64,000 nt of DNA from Solimonas aquatica (lineage in GTDB: Bacteria; Pseudomonadota; Gammaproteobacteria; Nevskiales; Nevskiaceae), in NCBI RefSeq assembly GCF_900111015.1, contig NZ_FOFS01000009.1, positions 1-64,000 of the forward strand, in the 5' to 3' direction. The notes beneath the pieces are model-generated. The model was given only the letters and a program-made list of their open reading frames with translations, was not told the DNA's origin and did no database searches. The position numbers and the translations under genes are program-made. Below are positions 37,829-49,578 of the stretch, piece after piece. Numbering within the stretch: the first letter of the stretch is position 1; each line of letters opens with the position of its first letter.

Positions 37829-38794
37829 TCAGAACATCGGATCGATGCGCACGTCCTCGCCGCGCGTCAGCGCCGCCTGCGTGTGGCGGGCGATGTTGCC
37901 GGGCGGCAGCTTGCCGGGCCCGGCGGTTTCCACCAGCACATAGGTGCGCCCGCCGTAGCTCAGCCAGGCCTGATCGGCCTGCGGCGTCGCCGCGATGCCG
38001 AGCAGATAGTGCTGCGGCACGTGCACGCCGATCAGCGGCGCATCGGTGAGGTTCTGCAGAATCGCGGCGAGCAGCGCGGCCTTGGTGTCGCAGTCGCCAT
38101 AGCCGCGTTCCAGGGCGCGCAGCGGCGGATAGAAGCCGAAGATGTCGCGCCCGTCTTCGCGGCCTTCCGGCTTGCGGTAGGCAAGACCGCTCTGCACCAG
38201 CGCCACGGCGGCGGCAATCAGCCATTGCTGGTCGTAGCCACGCTCGTCGGCCACGCGGCGCAGGGCGGCAACCACAGGCAGCACCCGGTCACGGTTGCGC
38301 TCGACCACTTGCGCGACATCGACATACAGCTGCGTGCCACGATCCGGCGTGTTGCGCAGGCGCAGCGCGTGCTCGCGGTAGTAACGGGTGGTCTGGCGAT
38401 CAAAGACCGCCTGCCGGCAGTCACCGCTGGCCATGCAGCTGCGCATCAAGGTATCGAGTTCGGCATCGGAGCTGCCGAACTCCCGCAGCGAGGCCTGGCT
38501 GGCGCCGGGCGGCAGCGAGAAATCCAGGGTCAGCGGTTCATTGTCGAAGGTGCGGAAGCTGGTGCTGATCCAGGATTCGCCTTCGGCGCCGGGCAGGCTG
38601 AGATAGCGCGCCGCCTTCGCAGTGCCCGGCTCGGTGCCGGCGGAAATCAGCGTCGCGTCTTCCTCCGGTGTCGCGGAAGCCCATGCCAGATTGCAGGCCA
38701 GCAGCAGGGCCAGCACGCTCGCAGCCCATCGCCAACAGCGCCCCGACATCGTGATGGCGGCGCGAATCGGCAGACGGGATACGGATCGGTCCAT
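37829..38794 (-). CDS. Exported transglutaminase-like (papain-fold) protein
   Basis: This 321-residue protein has a signal sequence with a hydrophobic core (about 15-40; LLLACNLAWA could also be read as a lipobox). The C-terminal domain shows the transglutaminase-like pattern: Cys in GYGDCDTKAALLAAIL, His in VPQHYLLGI, and further downstream an Asp/Glu-containing strand (YVLVETAGPG). Bacterial relatives act as periplasmic proteases or peptide cross-linkers; the substrate is unknown. A strong GGAGG ribosome-binding site supports the ATG at 38794. The gene stands alone, convergent with acnB. Confidence 0.75.
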   Translation of the reverse strand: MDRSVSRLPIRAAITMSGRCWRWAASVLALLLACNLAWASATPEEDATLISAGTEPGTAKAARYLSLPGAEGESWISTSFRTFDNEPLTLDFSLPPGASQASLREFGSSDAELDTLMRSCMASGDCRQAVFDRQTTRYYREHALRLRNTPDRGTQLYVDVAQVVERNRDRVLPVVAALRRVADERGYDQQWLIAAAVALVQSGLAYRKPEGREDGRDIFGFYPPLRALERGYGDCDTKAALLAAILQNLTDAPLIGVHVPQHYLLGIAATPQADQAWLSYGGRTYVLVETAGPGKLPPGNIARHTQAALTRGEDVRIDPMF

Positions 38795-39177
38795 GGCAGA
38801 CCTCCACGTTTGTGGATGGGTGCCATGGCGATCCAAGTCATGTGCGACATTGCCGTGCCGGCGTCAGGGGAAACGCGTCAGGTTCTGTCGGGGCAACACA
38901 GGACACCGGCTCAGGTCAGATGCCTTGCCGTCACCGTCATCGACCTGCCCGCCGCGCAGCCTCCGGCCCTCGCATTTTTTCAATGCAGGCTTCGCCTTGT
39001 GAAAGGAAGTTGAGAAGCGCCCCGGACCGCGCCCGCTCCAACATCGTTGTCAGGGGTCGCCCGGCGCGCGCCTTGGCCCTTCAGCGCCTGCAGTCTTCCA
39101 CGCGGTCACTGGCGAGGGATGGACGGCCGGCGGCTGCACCTCGCCGCCATGCAATTTGGAGTCCCGGCAGCCGCGGA
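38795..39177. other. Gene-free stretch, first part of a 568-bp intergenic region
   Basis: I see no protein-coding frame with family features, tRNA or terminator here. A short imperfect repetition CGTCAGGGGAAACG/CGTCAGGTT occurs near 38868-38886. Base composition is like the surroundings. Confidence 0.5.
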
Positions 39178-39214
39178 TGACGGTTTTACGTCACGAAATG
39201 ACGGAGAACCGTCA
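39178..39214 (+). promoter_or_regulatory. Dyad cluster of TGACG half-sites upstream of the methyltransferase
   Basis: TGACGGTT (39178-39185) is repeated inverted as AACCGTCA (39207-39214). Between them are ACGTCA (39188-39193) and ATGACGG (39199-39205). Thus four TGACG-type half-sites fall in 37 bp, followed by TTGACA at 39222-39227. This looks like an operator region, but no regulator can be named. Confidence 0.4.
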
Positions 39215-39253
39215 CGGTTTTTTGACAGAGGCAAGTGCTGTGCCCGCAACCGC

Positions 39254-39285
39254 GAGTGCCTGCCCATGATCGGCGGCAGGCACTC
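39254..39285 (+). promoter_or_regulatory. Perfect 11-bp stem-loop upstream of the methyltransferase
   Basis: GAGTGCCTGCC (39254-39264) pairs fully with GGCAGGCACTC (39275-39285) around a 10-nt loop. It is followed by ATCGCAAAAAG and lies about 78 bp before the ATG. It may be an operator, a leader hairpin or a terminator of a short upstream transcript. Confidence 0.45.
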
Positions 39286-39362
39286 ATCGCAAAAAGCCGG
39301 CGCCGCCGGGCCCCGGCCCCTGCGGGCTAAGCTAGCGCCAACCGAAGCAGCGGAGCCTCGTG

Positions 39363-40223
39363 ATGACGAGCGAACCCACAGCGGCCGAGCCTGACAACAC
39401 TGCCGTGCGCGTCGCCCTGTGGCGGGCCCTGCATCTGGAAGCCGATGCGCCGCCTCCTGTGTTTGAAGACACCATCGGTCTGGCGCTCGCCGCCCCCGAC
39501 GCCCACTGGCGCCGCCGGCCGGACATGAGTCCCTTCACCCGCGCCTTCCGCGCTTCCATCGTCGCCCGCGCGCGCTTCGTGGAAGACCTGCTGGCCGAGC
39601 AACTGGCCAGGGGACTGCGGCAGTACGTGATTCTCGGCGCGGGTCTGGACAGCTTCGTGCAGCGCCAGCCACAGCTCGCCGCGCAGCTGCGCGTGTTCGA
39701 GATCGACAAGCCCGGCGCCTCGGCCTGGAAGCGCCAGCGCCTCATCGCGCTGGGTTACGGCATCGCGCCCGGCCTGCAGCTGGTGCCGGTGGATTTCGAA
39801 GCCGGCGAACCCTGGTTCCAGCGCCTGCACGACGCGGGATTCGACCCGCACGAACCGGCCCTGCTCGCGTCCACCGGCGTGAGCATGTATCTCAGCCGCG
39901 AGGCGATAGCCGATACGCTGCGCCAGATCGCGAAACTGGCGCGCGGCTCCACGCTGGTGATGTCGTTCATGCTGCCGATCGAGATGGCGCCACCGGAGGT
40001 GCGGCCGGGCATCGAACGTGCAGCCGCAGGGGCCCGCGCCAATGGCACGCCCTTCATCAGCTTCTTCCGGCCCGAGGAGATGCTGGCACTGGCACGTGAA
40101 GCGGGCTTTCGCGAAGTGGCGCATGTCTCCGCCGCGCAGCTGGCGCAGCGCTACTTCGCCGCGCGCAATGACGGTCTGCGCCCGCCGGACAATTCCGAGG
40201 AGCTGCTGGTCGCCAGCTGCTAG
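39363..40223 (+). CDS. Class I SAM-dependent methyltransferase, leucine-carboxyl-methyltransferase-like (TIGR00027 type)
   Basis: This 286-residue protein has the SAM-binding motif YVILGAGLDSF (about 90-100), an acidic EIDKPG strand two residues further into the fold, and a conserved STGVSMYLSREA segment, typical of the Ppm1/LCMT-like bacterial group. The methyl acceptor is unknown; relatives are linked to O-methylation in secondary metabolism. GGAG lies upstream of the ATG. The gene stands alone behind a possible operator and hairpin and is convergent with the DMT transporter gene. Confidence 0.85.
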   Translation: MTSEPTAAEPDNTAVRVALWRALHLEADAPPPVFEDTIGLALAAPDAHWRRRPDMSPFTRAFRASIVARARFVEDLLAEQLARGLRQYVILGAGLDSFVQRQPQLAAQLRVFEIDKPGASAWKRQRLIALGYGIAPGLQLVPVDFEAGEPWFQRLHDAGFDPHEPALLASTGVSMYLSREAIADTLRQIAKLARGSTLVMSFMLPIEMAPPEVRPGIERAAAGARANGTPFISFFRPEEMLALAREAGFREVAHVSAAQLAQRYFAARNDGLRPPDNSEELLVASC

Positions 40224-40236
40224 CCGCCCGCGCGCT

Positions 40237-41286
40237 TCAATGCCGGTGGCGGTGATGCGCATCGGGAAAATGCGCGTGCCGGTGCGTCAGCGCTTCATGC
40301 CGATGCGGATGACGATGACGCGTGCCCGGCGCCACCGGCGCCTCGTGTTCGTGCTGGTGATGCGCATCGTGCACATGCTCGTGATCGTGCTGCATCGGCT
40401 CATGGTGGTGGGCATGCTCGTGGCGCTCGCTCAGGTGCAGCCACACGCCGTAAGCCATCAATAAGCCCGCGGCGCCCAGGCGCAGGCTTGCGCTTTCGCC
40501 CAGCGCCAGAGCCAGCAGCGCGCCGAAGAACGGCGCCACCGAGAAATACGCGCCGGTACGCGCGGTGCCGAGCCGGCGCAGCGCCAGCACGAACAGGCTC
40601 AGGCTCAGGCCATAAGCGACAAAGCCCAGCAGCAGCGCCTGCAGCAGCTGCGTCGGCGTCGGCAGCTGCGCGCCCAGGCTCAAGGCCAGCGTCACGTTCA
40701 CGCCGCCCGATGCCACACCCTTGAAGGCGGCGATCCAGCTGGCATCGCTCAGCGACAGCTTGCGCGTGAGATTGTTGTCCAGCGCCCAGCACAGACAGGC
40801 GGCCAGCACCAGCAGCGCCGGTCCCAGCGCGCTCAGATGCGGCCGCGCCGGCCAGCTGAGCAGCACCGCACCCGCCACGATGGCCAGCATGCCGAAGGCG
40901 ACGCGACGATCGACGTTCTCGCGAAAGGCAAACCAGGCCAGCAGCGCCGTGAACACCGCCTCGGCATTGAGCAGCAGGCTGGCATCGGAGGCCGGCAGCC
41001 CCCGCAGCCCCAGCATCAGCAGCACCGGCGCCACCACGCCGCCGCACAGCACGGCGCCCGCCAGCCAGCCACGCTCCGCCGCCGGCAGCTGCACCGGCTG
41101 CGCGCCGCTGATGCGGCGGTACAGACTCATGCCCAGGCCAGAGCCCAGGTACAGGAGGCCCGCGAGCAGCCAGGGATTGAGGTCCGCCAGCAGCTGCTTG
41201 GCCAGCGGCGTGCCCAGTCCGAACAGCAGCGCCGAACCCAGCGCCGCGAGCACGCCGGGTTCGTGCAGATTGCCTAGCTTGATCAT
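40237..41286 (-). CDS. DMT/EamA transporter with a histidine-rich C-terminal tail
   Basis: This 349-residue protein has ten hydrophobic helices in two EamA repeats (about 10-140 and 150-280). After the last helix it continues with a 66-residue cytosolic or periplasmic tail (residues 284-349) containing 25 His plus several Asp and Glu, in runs such as HEHAHHHEP and HDHEHVHDAHH. Ordinary EamA proteins lack this. Such tails commonly bind Ni, Zn, Co or Cu, so metal or metal-chelate transport or sensing is suggested. The topology was not determined. It is divergent from acnA. Confidence 0.85.
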   Translation of the reverse strand: MIKLGNLHEPGVLAALGSALLFGLGTPLAKQLLADLNPWLLAGLLYLGSGLGMSLYRRISGAQPVQLPAAERGWLAGAVLCGGVVAPVLLMLGLRGLPASDASLLLNAEAVFTALLAWFAFRENVDRRVAFGMLAIVAGAVLLSWPARPHLSALGPALLVLAACLCWALDNNLTRKLSLSDASWIAAFKGVASGGVNVTLALSLGAQLPTPTQLLQALLLGFVAYGLSLSLFVLALRRLGTARTGAYFSVAPFFGALLALALGESASLRLGAAGLLMAYGVWLHLSERHEHAHHHEPMQHDHEHVHDAHHQHEHEAPVAPGTRHRHPHRHEALTHRHAHFPDAHHRHRH

Positions 41287-41349
41287 GGTGAAAGCCTAAG
41301 CCCTGCGACAGCCTGGCGCCACGCATGCATCCGAGCCGATGAGGGCGCA

Positions 41350-41377
41350 TGCACCCTGCGTCGTGAGCGGCCATAAT
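41350..41377 (+). promoter_or_regulatory. Candidate promoter of acnA
   Basis: CATAAT (41372-41377) is a good -10 element. TGCACC (41350-41355) at 16 bp is a weak -35 element. The leader to the acnA ATG would be about 62 nt. Confidence 0.35.
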
Positions 41378-41445
41378 CGTTTCATCGGAGCCCGGTGCGG
41401 CGCAGCACGGACGCATCGTTCCGCCCGCACACGGAGACCGCAGCC

Positions 41446-44097
<2,652 letters not shown>

Positions 44098-44162
44098 TGC
44101 GCGCTTCTCGCCGGCCCATCGCGCGATGGGCCCGGAACGTCGCCCGTAGCCCGTCGTAGCCC

Positions 44163-44199
44163 GTAGGGCGGGTTAGGCGCGTGAGCGCCGTAACCCGCC
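44163..44199 (+). repeat. Palindromic REP unit, left copy
   Basis: GTAGGGCGGGTTAGGCGCG is followed by a short turn and the inverse GCGCCGTAACCCGCC. The same 37-bp unit appears inverted at 44866-44902 and 58087-58123. Confidence 0.85.
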
Positions 44200-44865
44200 G
44201 CTTTGGCTTTGTTGTTTGTGGCTGAGTTTGTCTCTCAATCTATTGGCTTCTTCCACCGCCCTTCGGCGGCGGCCGCAGAAGCTCCCCCGTAGGTCGCTTC
44301 TGCTCTCTTTGCTTGTGCAAAGAGAAGTAAGCAAGAGAAAGCACACCCCGGCTCTGGCGCCCGCTACGCGGGTGCCTTCGCTGTGCAACGTGCTCGGGGC
44401 CGTCGCGCACAGGCCATCCATGGCCTGTACGCAACTGAGCCGGACATCGTGTCCTGCTCTCCCCTGCGCTCGCCGCACAGCTCAGCGCCAGAGACGGGGA
44501 CCCCAACTTCAAAAGCCACAGTAAAAGCAGCTTCGAGCGATGAGCGTCGCTGCGCAGTGCTTTGTTGTTGCCTTTAACCCCCTTTGCCTCGCACCGAGCA
44601 GCGTAGCGAGCGCAGTGGGAGAGCCGAACAGGAAGTTCGGCTCAGTTGCAGCCGCGCCATGGATGGCGCGTCTGCAACGGCCCCGAGCACGCGGAGCCGC
44701 GCAGGCTGCCGGCGCCGCGTGAGCGGCGACGGATGCGAGGCGTAGGGCGTGCTTTCTCTTGGGTACTTCTCTTTGCACGAGCAAAGAGAAGTACCTCGGG
44801 CGCCGAAGCGCGCACGAAACCAAGGCTAGATCTAGAACAACACGAAGCAACAAACAGCAAAGCCT

Positions 44866-44902
44866 GGCGGGTTACGGCGCTATCGCGCCTAACCCGCCCT
44901 AC
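44866..44902 (-). repeat. Palindromic REP unit, right copy
   Basis: This is the inverse of 44163-44199, with a changed loop (CTATC in place of the GTGAG-type turn). It marks the right end of the long inverted repeat. Confidence 0.85.
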
Positions 44903-44934
44903 ACCTACGTTGAGGCTTTGCGGCTGCGAGGCGC

Positions 44935-46635
44935 TCAGGCCACGCGCTTGCGGGGCTGGGCGGCCCGCTGCGCCAGGGCGCGGTTCAGGCCCGAGAGAAT
45001 CGCCTTCAGCGAGGCCGTGACGATATTGGAATCACGTCCCACACCAAACAGCGCGCGACTCTCACCCAGCTTCAGCTCGATATACGTCACCGCCGCCGCA
45101 TCCGCACCGCTGGTGATGGCGTGCTCGTGATAGTCCACCACCGTGATCTTCTCGCCCACCAGCTGCGAGAGCGCGGCAGTGAAGGCGTCGATGGGACCAT
45201 TGCCCTGGCCTTTCAGCTTGTGGCCGCGACCGTCGATGCTGACTTCGGTGCCCAGCTCCACCAGATCACGCGTGGAATCCTCCACCAGATGGTGCGAGAC
45301 ATAGCCGTAGGGAGCAGCGGCGTCGAAATATTCTCGCTGGAAGATCGCACCGATATCGGCCGCGCTCATTTCCTTGCCGGTGTCGTCCATCACCTGCTGC
45401 ACCGCCTGGCTGAATTCGATCTGCAGACGGCGTGGCAGCGACAAGCCGAATTCCTGCTCCAGCAGATAGGTGATGCCACCCTTGCCCGACTGCGAGTTGA
45501 CGCGGATCACCGCCTCGTAGCTGCGCCCCAGGTCCAGGGGATCGATGGGCAGATAAGGCATCTCCCAGATGTCGTTCTCGCCGCGCGCATTGAAGGCCTT
45601 CTTGATCGCGTCCTGATGCGAGCCGGAGAACGAGGTGAACACCAGATCCCCCACGTAAGGATGACGCGGCCCCACCGGCAGCTGATTGCAGTACTCCACG
45701 GTGCGGCGGATTTCGTCGATGTCCGAGAAGTCCAGCTGCGGATGCACGCCCTGGGTGTACATGTTCAGGGCCATGTTCACCACATCGACATTGCCGGTGC
45801 GCTCGCCATTGCCGAACAGGCAGCCTTCGATGCGGTCGGCGCCGGCCATCAGCGCGAACTCGCCGGCCGCCGTGCCCGTGCCGCGGTCATTGTGCGGATG
45901 GATGGACAGCACGATGCTGTCGCGGCGCTGCAGATTGCGGTGCATCCACTCCACCATGTCGGCGAAGATGTTGGGCGTGGAATGCTCCACCGTCGACGGC
46001 AGGTTGACGATCAGCGGGCGCTGCGGCGTGGGCTGGAACACCTCGCTCACGGCATCGACGATGCGCCTGGAGAATTCCAGCTCGGTGCCGGAGAACATTT
46101 CCGGCGAATACTCGAAGTGCCACTCGGTCTCGGGATTTTCCTCGGCCAGCTGCTTGATCAGGCGCGCATGGGTCACCGCCAGCTCGACCACCTCGTCGAG
46201 ATTCATGTTGAACACCACGCGGCGCATCACCGGCGCCACGGCGTTGTAGAAGTGCACGATGGCGCGGCGCGCCCCTTTCAGCGCCTCGAAGCTGCGGCGG
46301 ATCAGCGGCTCGCGCGACTGGGTCAGGATCTGGATGGTGACGTCATCCGGAATGTGCTTTTGTTCGATCAGGCCGCGGATGAAGTCGAACTCGGTCTGCG
46401 AGGCGCTGGGAAAGCCGACCTCGATCTGCTTGAAGCCCACCTTCACCAGCTGCTGGAACATGCGCAGCTTGCGCTCGGCGTTCATCGGCTCGATGAGCGC
46501 CTGGTTGCCGTCGCGCAGATCCACCGAGCACCAGGTCGGCGCGCGGGTGATGGTGGCGTCCGGCCAGCTGCGGTCACGCAGATGCACCGGGGCGAAGGGA
46601 CGGTATTTCTTGGACGGGTCTTGCAACATGGCCAT
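44935..46635 (-). CDS. leuA: 2-isopropylmalate synthase
   Basis: This 566-residue enzyme condenses 2-oxoisovalerate with acetyl-CoA, the first committed step of leucine synthesis. The N-terminal HMGL-type TIM barrel has [29 protein letters not shown] and a C-terminal LeuA allosteric dimer domain (about 430-550; [21 protein letters not shown]). The length and the start [12 protein letters not shown] indicate the longer type 2 LeuA found in actinobacteria and pseudomonads. AGGAAAG lies five bases before the ATG at 46635. Upstream a leucine-rich leader peptide suggests regulation by leucine supply. Confidence 0.96.
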   Translation of the reverse strand: MAMLQDPSKKYRPFAPVHLRDRSWPDATITRAPTWCSVDLRDGNQALIEPMNAERKLRMFQQLVKVGFKQIEVGFPSASQTEFDFIRGLIEQKHIPDDVTIQILTQSREPLIRRSFEALKGARRAIVHFYNAVAPVMRRVVFNMNLDEVVELAVTHARLIKQLAEENPETEWHFEYSPEMFSGTELEFSRRIVDAVSEVFQPTPQRPLIVNLPSTVEHSTPNIFADMVEWMHRNLQRRDSIVLSIHPHNDRGTGTAAGEFALMAGADRIEGCLFGNGERTGNVDVVNMALNMYTQGVHPQLDFSDIDEIRRTVEYCNQLPVGPRHPYVGDLVFTSFSGSHQDAIKKAFNARGENDIWEMPYLPIDPLDLGRSYEAVIRVNSQSGKGGITYLLEQEFGLSLPRRLQIEFSQAVQQVMDDTGKEMSAADIGAIFQREYFDAAAPYGYVSHHLVEDSTRDLVELGTEVSIDGRGHKLKGQGNGPIDAFTAALSQLVGEKITVVDYHEHAITSGADAAAVTYIELKLGESRALFGVGRDSNIVTASLKAILSGLNRALAQRAAQPRKRVA

Positions 46636-46752
46636 GGCAGCTTTCCTGGGCATCGGGCCGCAACGTACATCGCTGCCGCTGCGGCGGGGTTCTGGGATTG
46701 GGTCTTGGTTTGCGCGGTTTCGGCCCCGAGCTGGCGCGGCTCTATGTCTGCC

Positions 46753-46848
46753 TTACGGCAGAAGGAGCAGACCCGAAAGCAGGAAGAACGCGCGCGCCGG
46801 CCCGGCCTTGCGGGCTGCAGCGGAAACAGTGTGGCGGTCGCGGTTCAT
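46753..46848 (-). CDS. Leucine-rich leader peptide upstream of leuA (leuL-like)
   Basis: This 31-residue frame begins ATG at 46848 and ends TAA at 46753-46755. Its C-terminal end reads FFLLSGLLLLP, with six Leu codons (CTG and CTT, then CTG, CTC, CTT, CTG) in eight positions just before the end. This is the hallmark of a ribosome-mediated attenuator. The ATG lies only eight bp after the -10 element TATAGT, so the transcript is probably leaderless. Just downstream, TCTGCC-GTAA-GGCAGA can form a hairpin that competes with GTCTGC inside the Leu codons. No terminator with a clear T run was found before leuA. Confidence 0.65.
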   Translation of the reverse strand: MNRDRHTVSAAARKAGPARAFFLLSGLLLLP

Positions 46849-46856
46849 GGCCGGCG

Positions 46857-46885
46857 ACTATAAACGAATTTGCGCAGGTGCAAAA
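46857..46885 (-). promoter_or_regulatory. Promoter of the leuA transcription unit
   Basis: On the minus strand TTTTGC and TATAGT are separated by 17 bp (TTGCAC at 15 bp is an alternative -35). The -10 element is five of six consensus. Initiation would fall at or just before the leader-peptide ATG at 46848. Confidence 0.55.
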
Positions 46886-46925
46886 CCCCGGCGCACGAAG
46901 GTGGTGATGAACGGGACGAACGGCT

Positions 46926-47720
46926 TCAGGCGCTGTGCCGGCGACGCAGCCGCCGCCACAGCACCGCCGCCGGCCCGGACAGCGCGTAGGCCACGAAGCT
47001 CAGGAACAGGATGCGCGGCGGATCGATCATCAGCAGGGCCAGCACCCCCACCACCGCCGCGAAGGACAAGAAGCGCATGCGGCCATTGAGATTGAGCTTC
47101 TTGAAGCTGTTGTAGCGGATGCTGGACACCATCGACAGCGCGGTGAGCAGGGTCAGCGGCGCCGCCAGCCACAGCACATCGCTGCCGTCGAAGGGCACGC
47201 GCCCGGACAGCCAGGAAAACAGCGAATGGCTGTCGTCCACGCAGCTCCACACGAAGAAGGTCACCACGGCGGCGGCGGCGGGGCTGGGCACGCCGTAGAA
47301 ATCCTTGTTGGAGCTGGCAATCGCCGCCAGCACATTGAAGCGCGCCAGACGCAGGGCCGCGCAGGCGGTGTAGGCGAAGGCGATCACCCAGCCGAGCTTG
47401 CCGCCCAGGGCGCGGTAGTCGCCCAGGTAATGCAGGGAAAAGCTGTAGATCAGAATCGCCGGCGCGACGCCGAAGGCGACCATGTCGCAGAGCGAATCGT
47501 ATTCCTTGCCGAAATCGCTCTGGGTGTTGGTCATGCGCGCGATGCGGCCGTCCATGCCGTCGGCGATCATCGCCACCAGCACGCCCAGCGCCGCCGGCTC
47601 GAAGCGCCCGGCCATGGCCATGACGATCGCGTAGAAGCCGCCGAACAGGGTGCCGGTGGTGAACAGATTGGGCAGCAGGTAGATGCCCTTGCGGCGCGGA
47701 CGCGGCGCGGTTTCGCTCAT
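46926..47720 (-). CDS. pssA: CDP-diacylglycerol--serine O-phosphatidyltransferase
   Basis: This 264-residue integral membrane enzyme makes phosphatidylserine. The CDP-alcohol phosphotransferase motif is complete: D57-G58 ... A61-R62, G71, D75 and D79 (DGRIARMTNTQSDFGKEYDSLCD spread over 57-79). About seven hydrophobic helices surround it. The ATG at 47720 is preferred because the longer frame to 47786 runs into the ilvC terminator. The order ilvC-pssA is also found in Pseudomonas. A terminator upstream and the leu promoter downstream suggest pssA has its own, unseen, promoter. Confidence 0.93.
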   Translation of the reverse strand: MSETAPRPRRKGIYLLPNLFTTGTLFGGFYAIVMAMAGRFEPAALGVLVAMIADGMDGRIARMTNTQSDFGKEYDSLCDMVAFGVAPAILIYSFSLHYLGDYRALGGKLGWVIAFAYTACAALRLARFNVLAAIASSNKDFYGVPSPAAAAVVTFFVWSCVDDSHSLFSWLSGRVPFDGSDVLWLAAPLTLLTALSMVSSIRYNSFKKLNLNGRMRFLSFAAVVGVLALLMIDPPRILFLSFVAYALSGPAAVLWRRLRRRHSA

Positions 47721-47783
47721 GCCTTCCATCCCCAGGTGAACCGGCGGCATCTTAGTCGATGCCGCGTGACAATCCCGCTTTCG

Positions 47784-47814
47784 CAAACAAGGAGGGCGCC
47801 GCCTGGCGCCCTCC
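47784..47814 (-). terminator. Rho-independent terminator after ilvC
   Basis: On the minus strand GGAGGGCGCC and GGCGCCCTCC form a perfect 10-bp stem with a 4-nt loop, followed by TTGTTTG. It ends the ilvH-ilvC transcript before pssA. Confidence 0.82.
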
Positions 47815-47873
47815 TCAGACTCACGCCTCGTCGCCGCTGGCGCCGATTCCGACCGCCAGCACGCGACGAAGTT

Positions 47874-49465
<1,592 letters not shown>

Positions 49466-49578
49466 AGGGCGCGCATCTTAGTGTCAACGCGCCAATAAAT
49501 CATCCTCAAACCTAGGCCCGGGGCGGCAAAAACCGCTAATATCGCGCCCCCGCCCGATTCCCTAGCAGCCGCAAGCCC

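Larger units (their letters stand above)
44163..44902. repeat. 740-bp imperfect long inverted repeat filling the acnA-leuA gap
   Basis: The 837-bp gap between acnA and leuA has no credible gene. It is a mosaic inverted repeat. From the outside inward the arms share: a 37-bp palindrome (44163-44199 and 44866-44902), a CTTTG/TGTTTG segment, a CTCTTTGC...GCAAAGAGAAGTA palindrome followed by AAGAGAAAGCAC (about 44311-44345 and its inverse about 44746-44797), and GTGCTCGGGGCCGT...CCATCCATGG...CAACTGAGCCG (about 44389-44440 and its inverse about 44638-44695). A full fold would give a very large hairpin. Similar intergenic repeats are common in xanthomonad-like genomes. Confidence 0.8.

Noticed and set aside
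44173..44860. Several short frames inside the acnA-leuA gap
   Set aside because: All lie in the long inverted repeat, mirror each other on both strands, and have no protein features.
46636..46752. T-run intrinsic terminator in the leuA leader
   Set aside because: A GCCGC-AG-CGGC stem exists but no T run follows on the transcribed strand, so I do not call a terminator.
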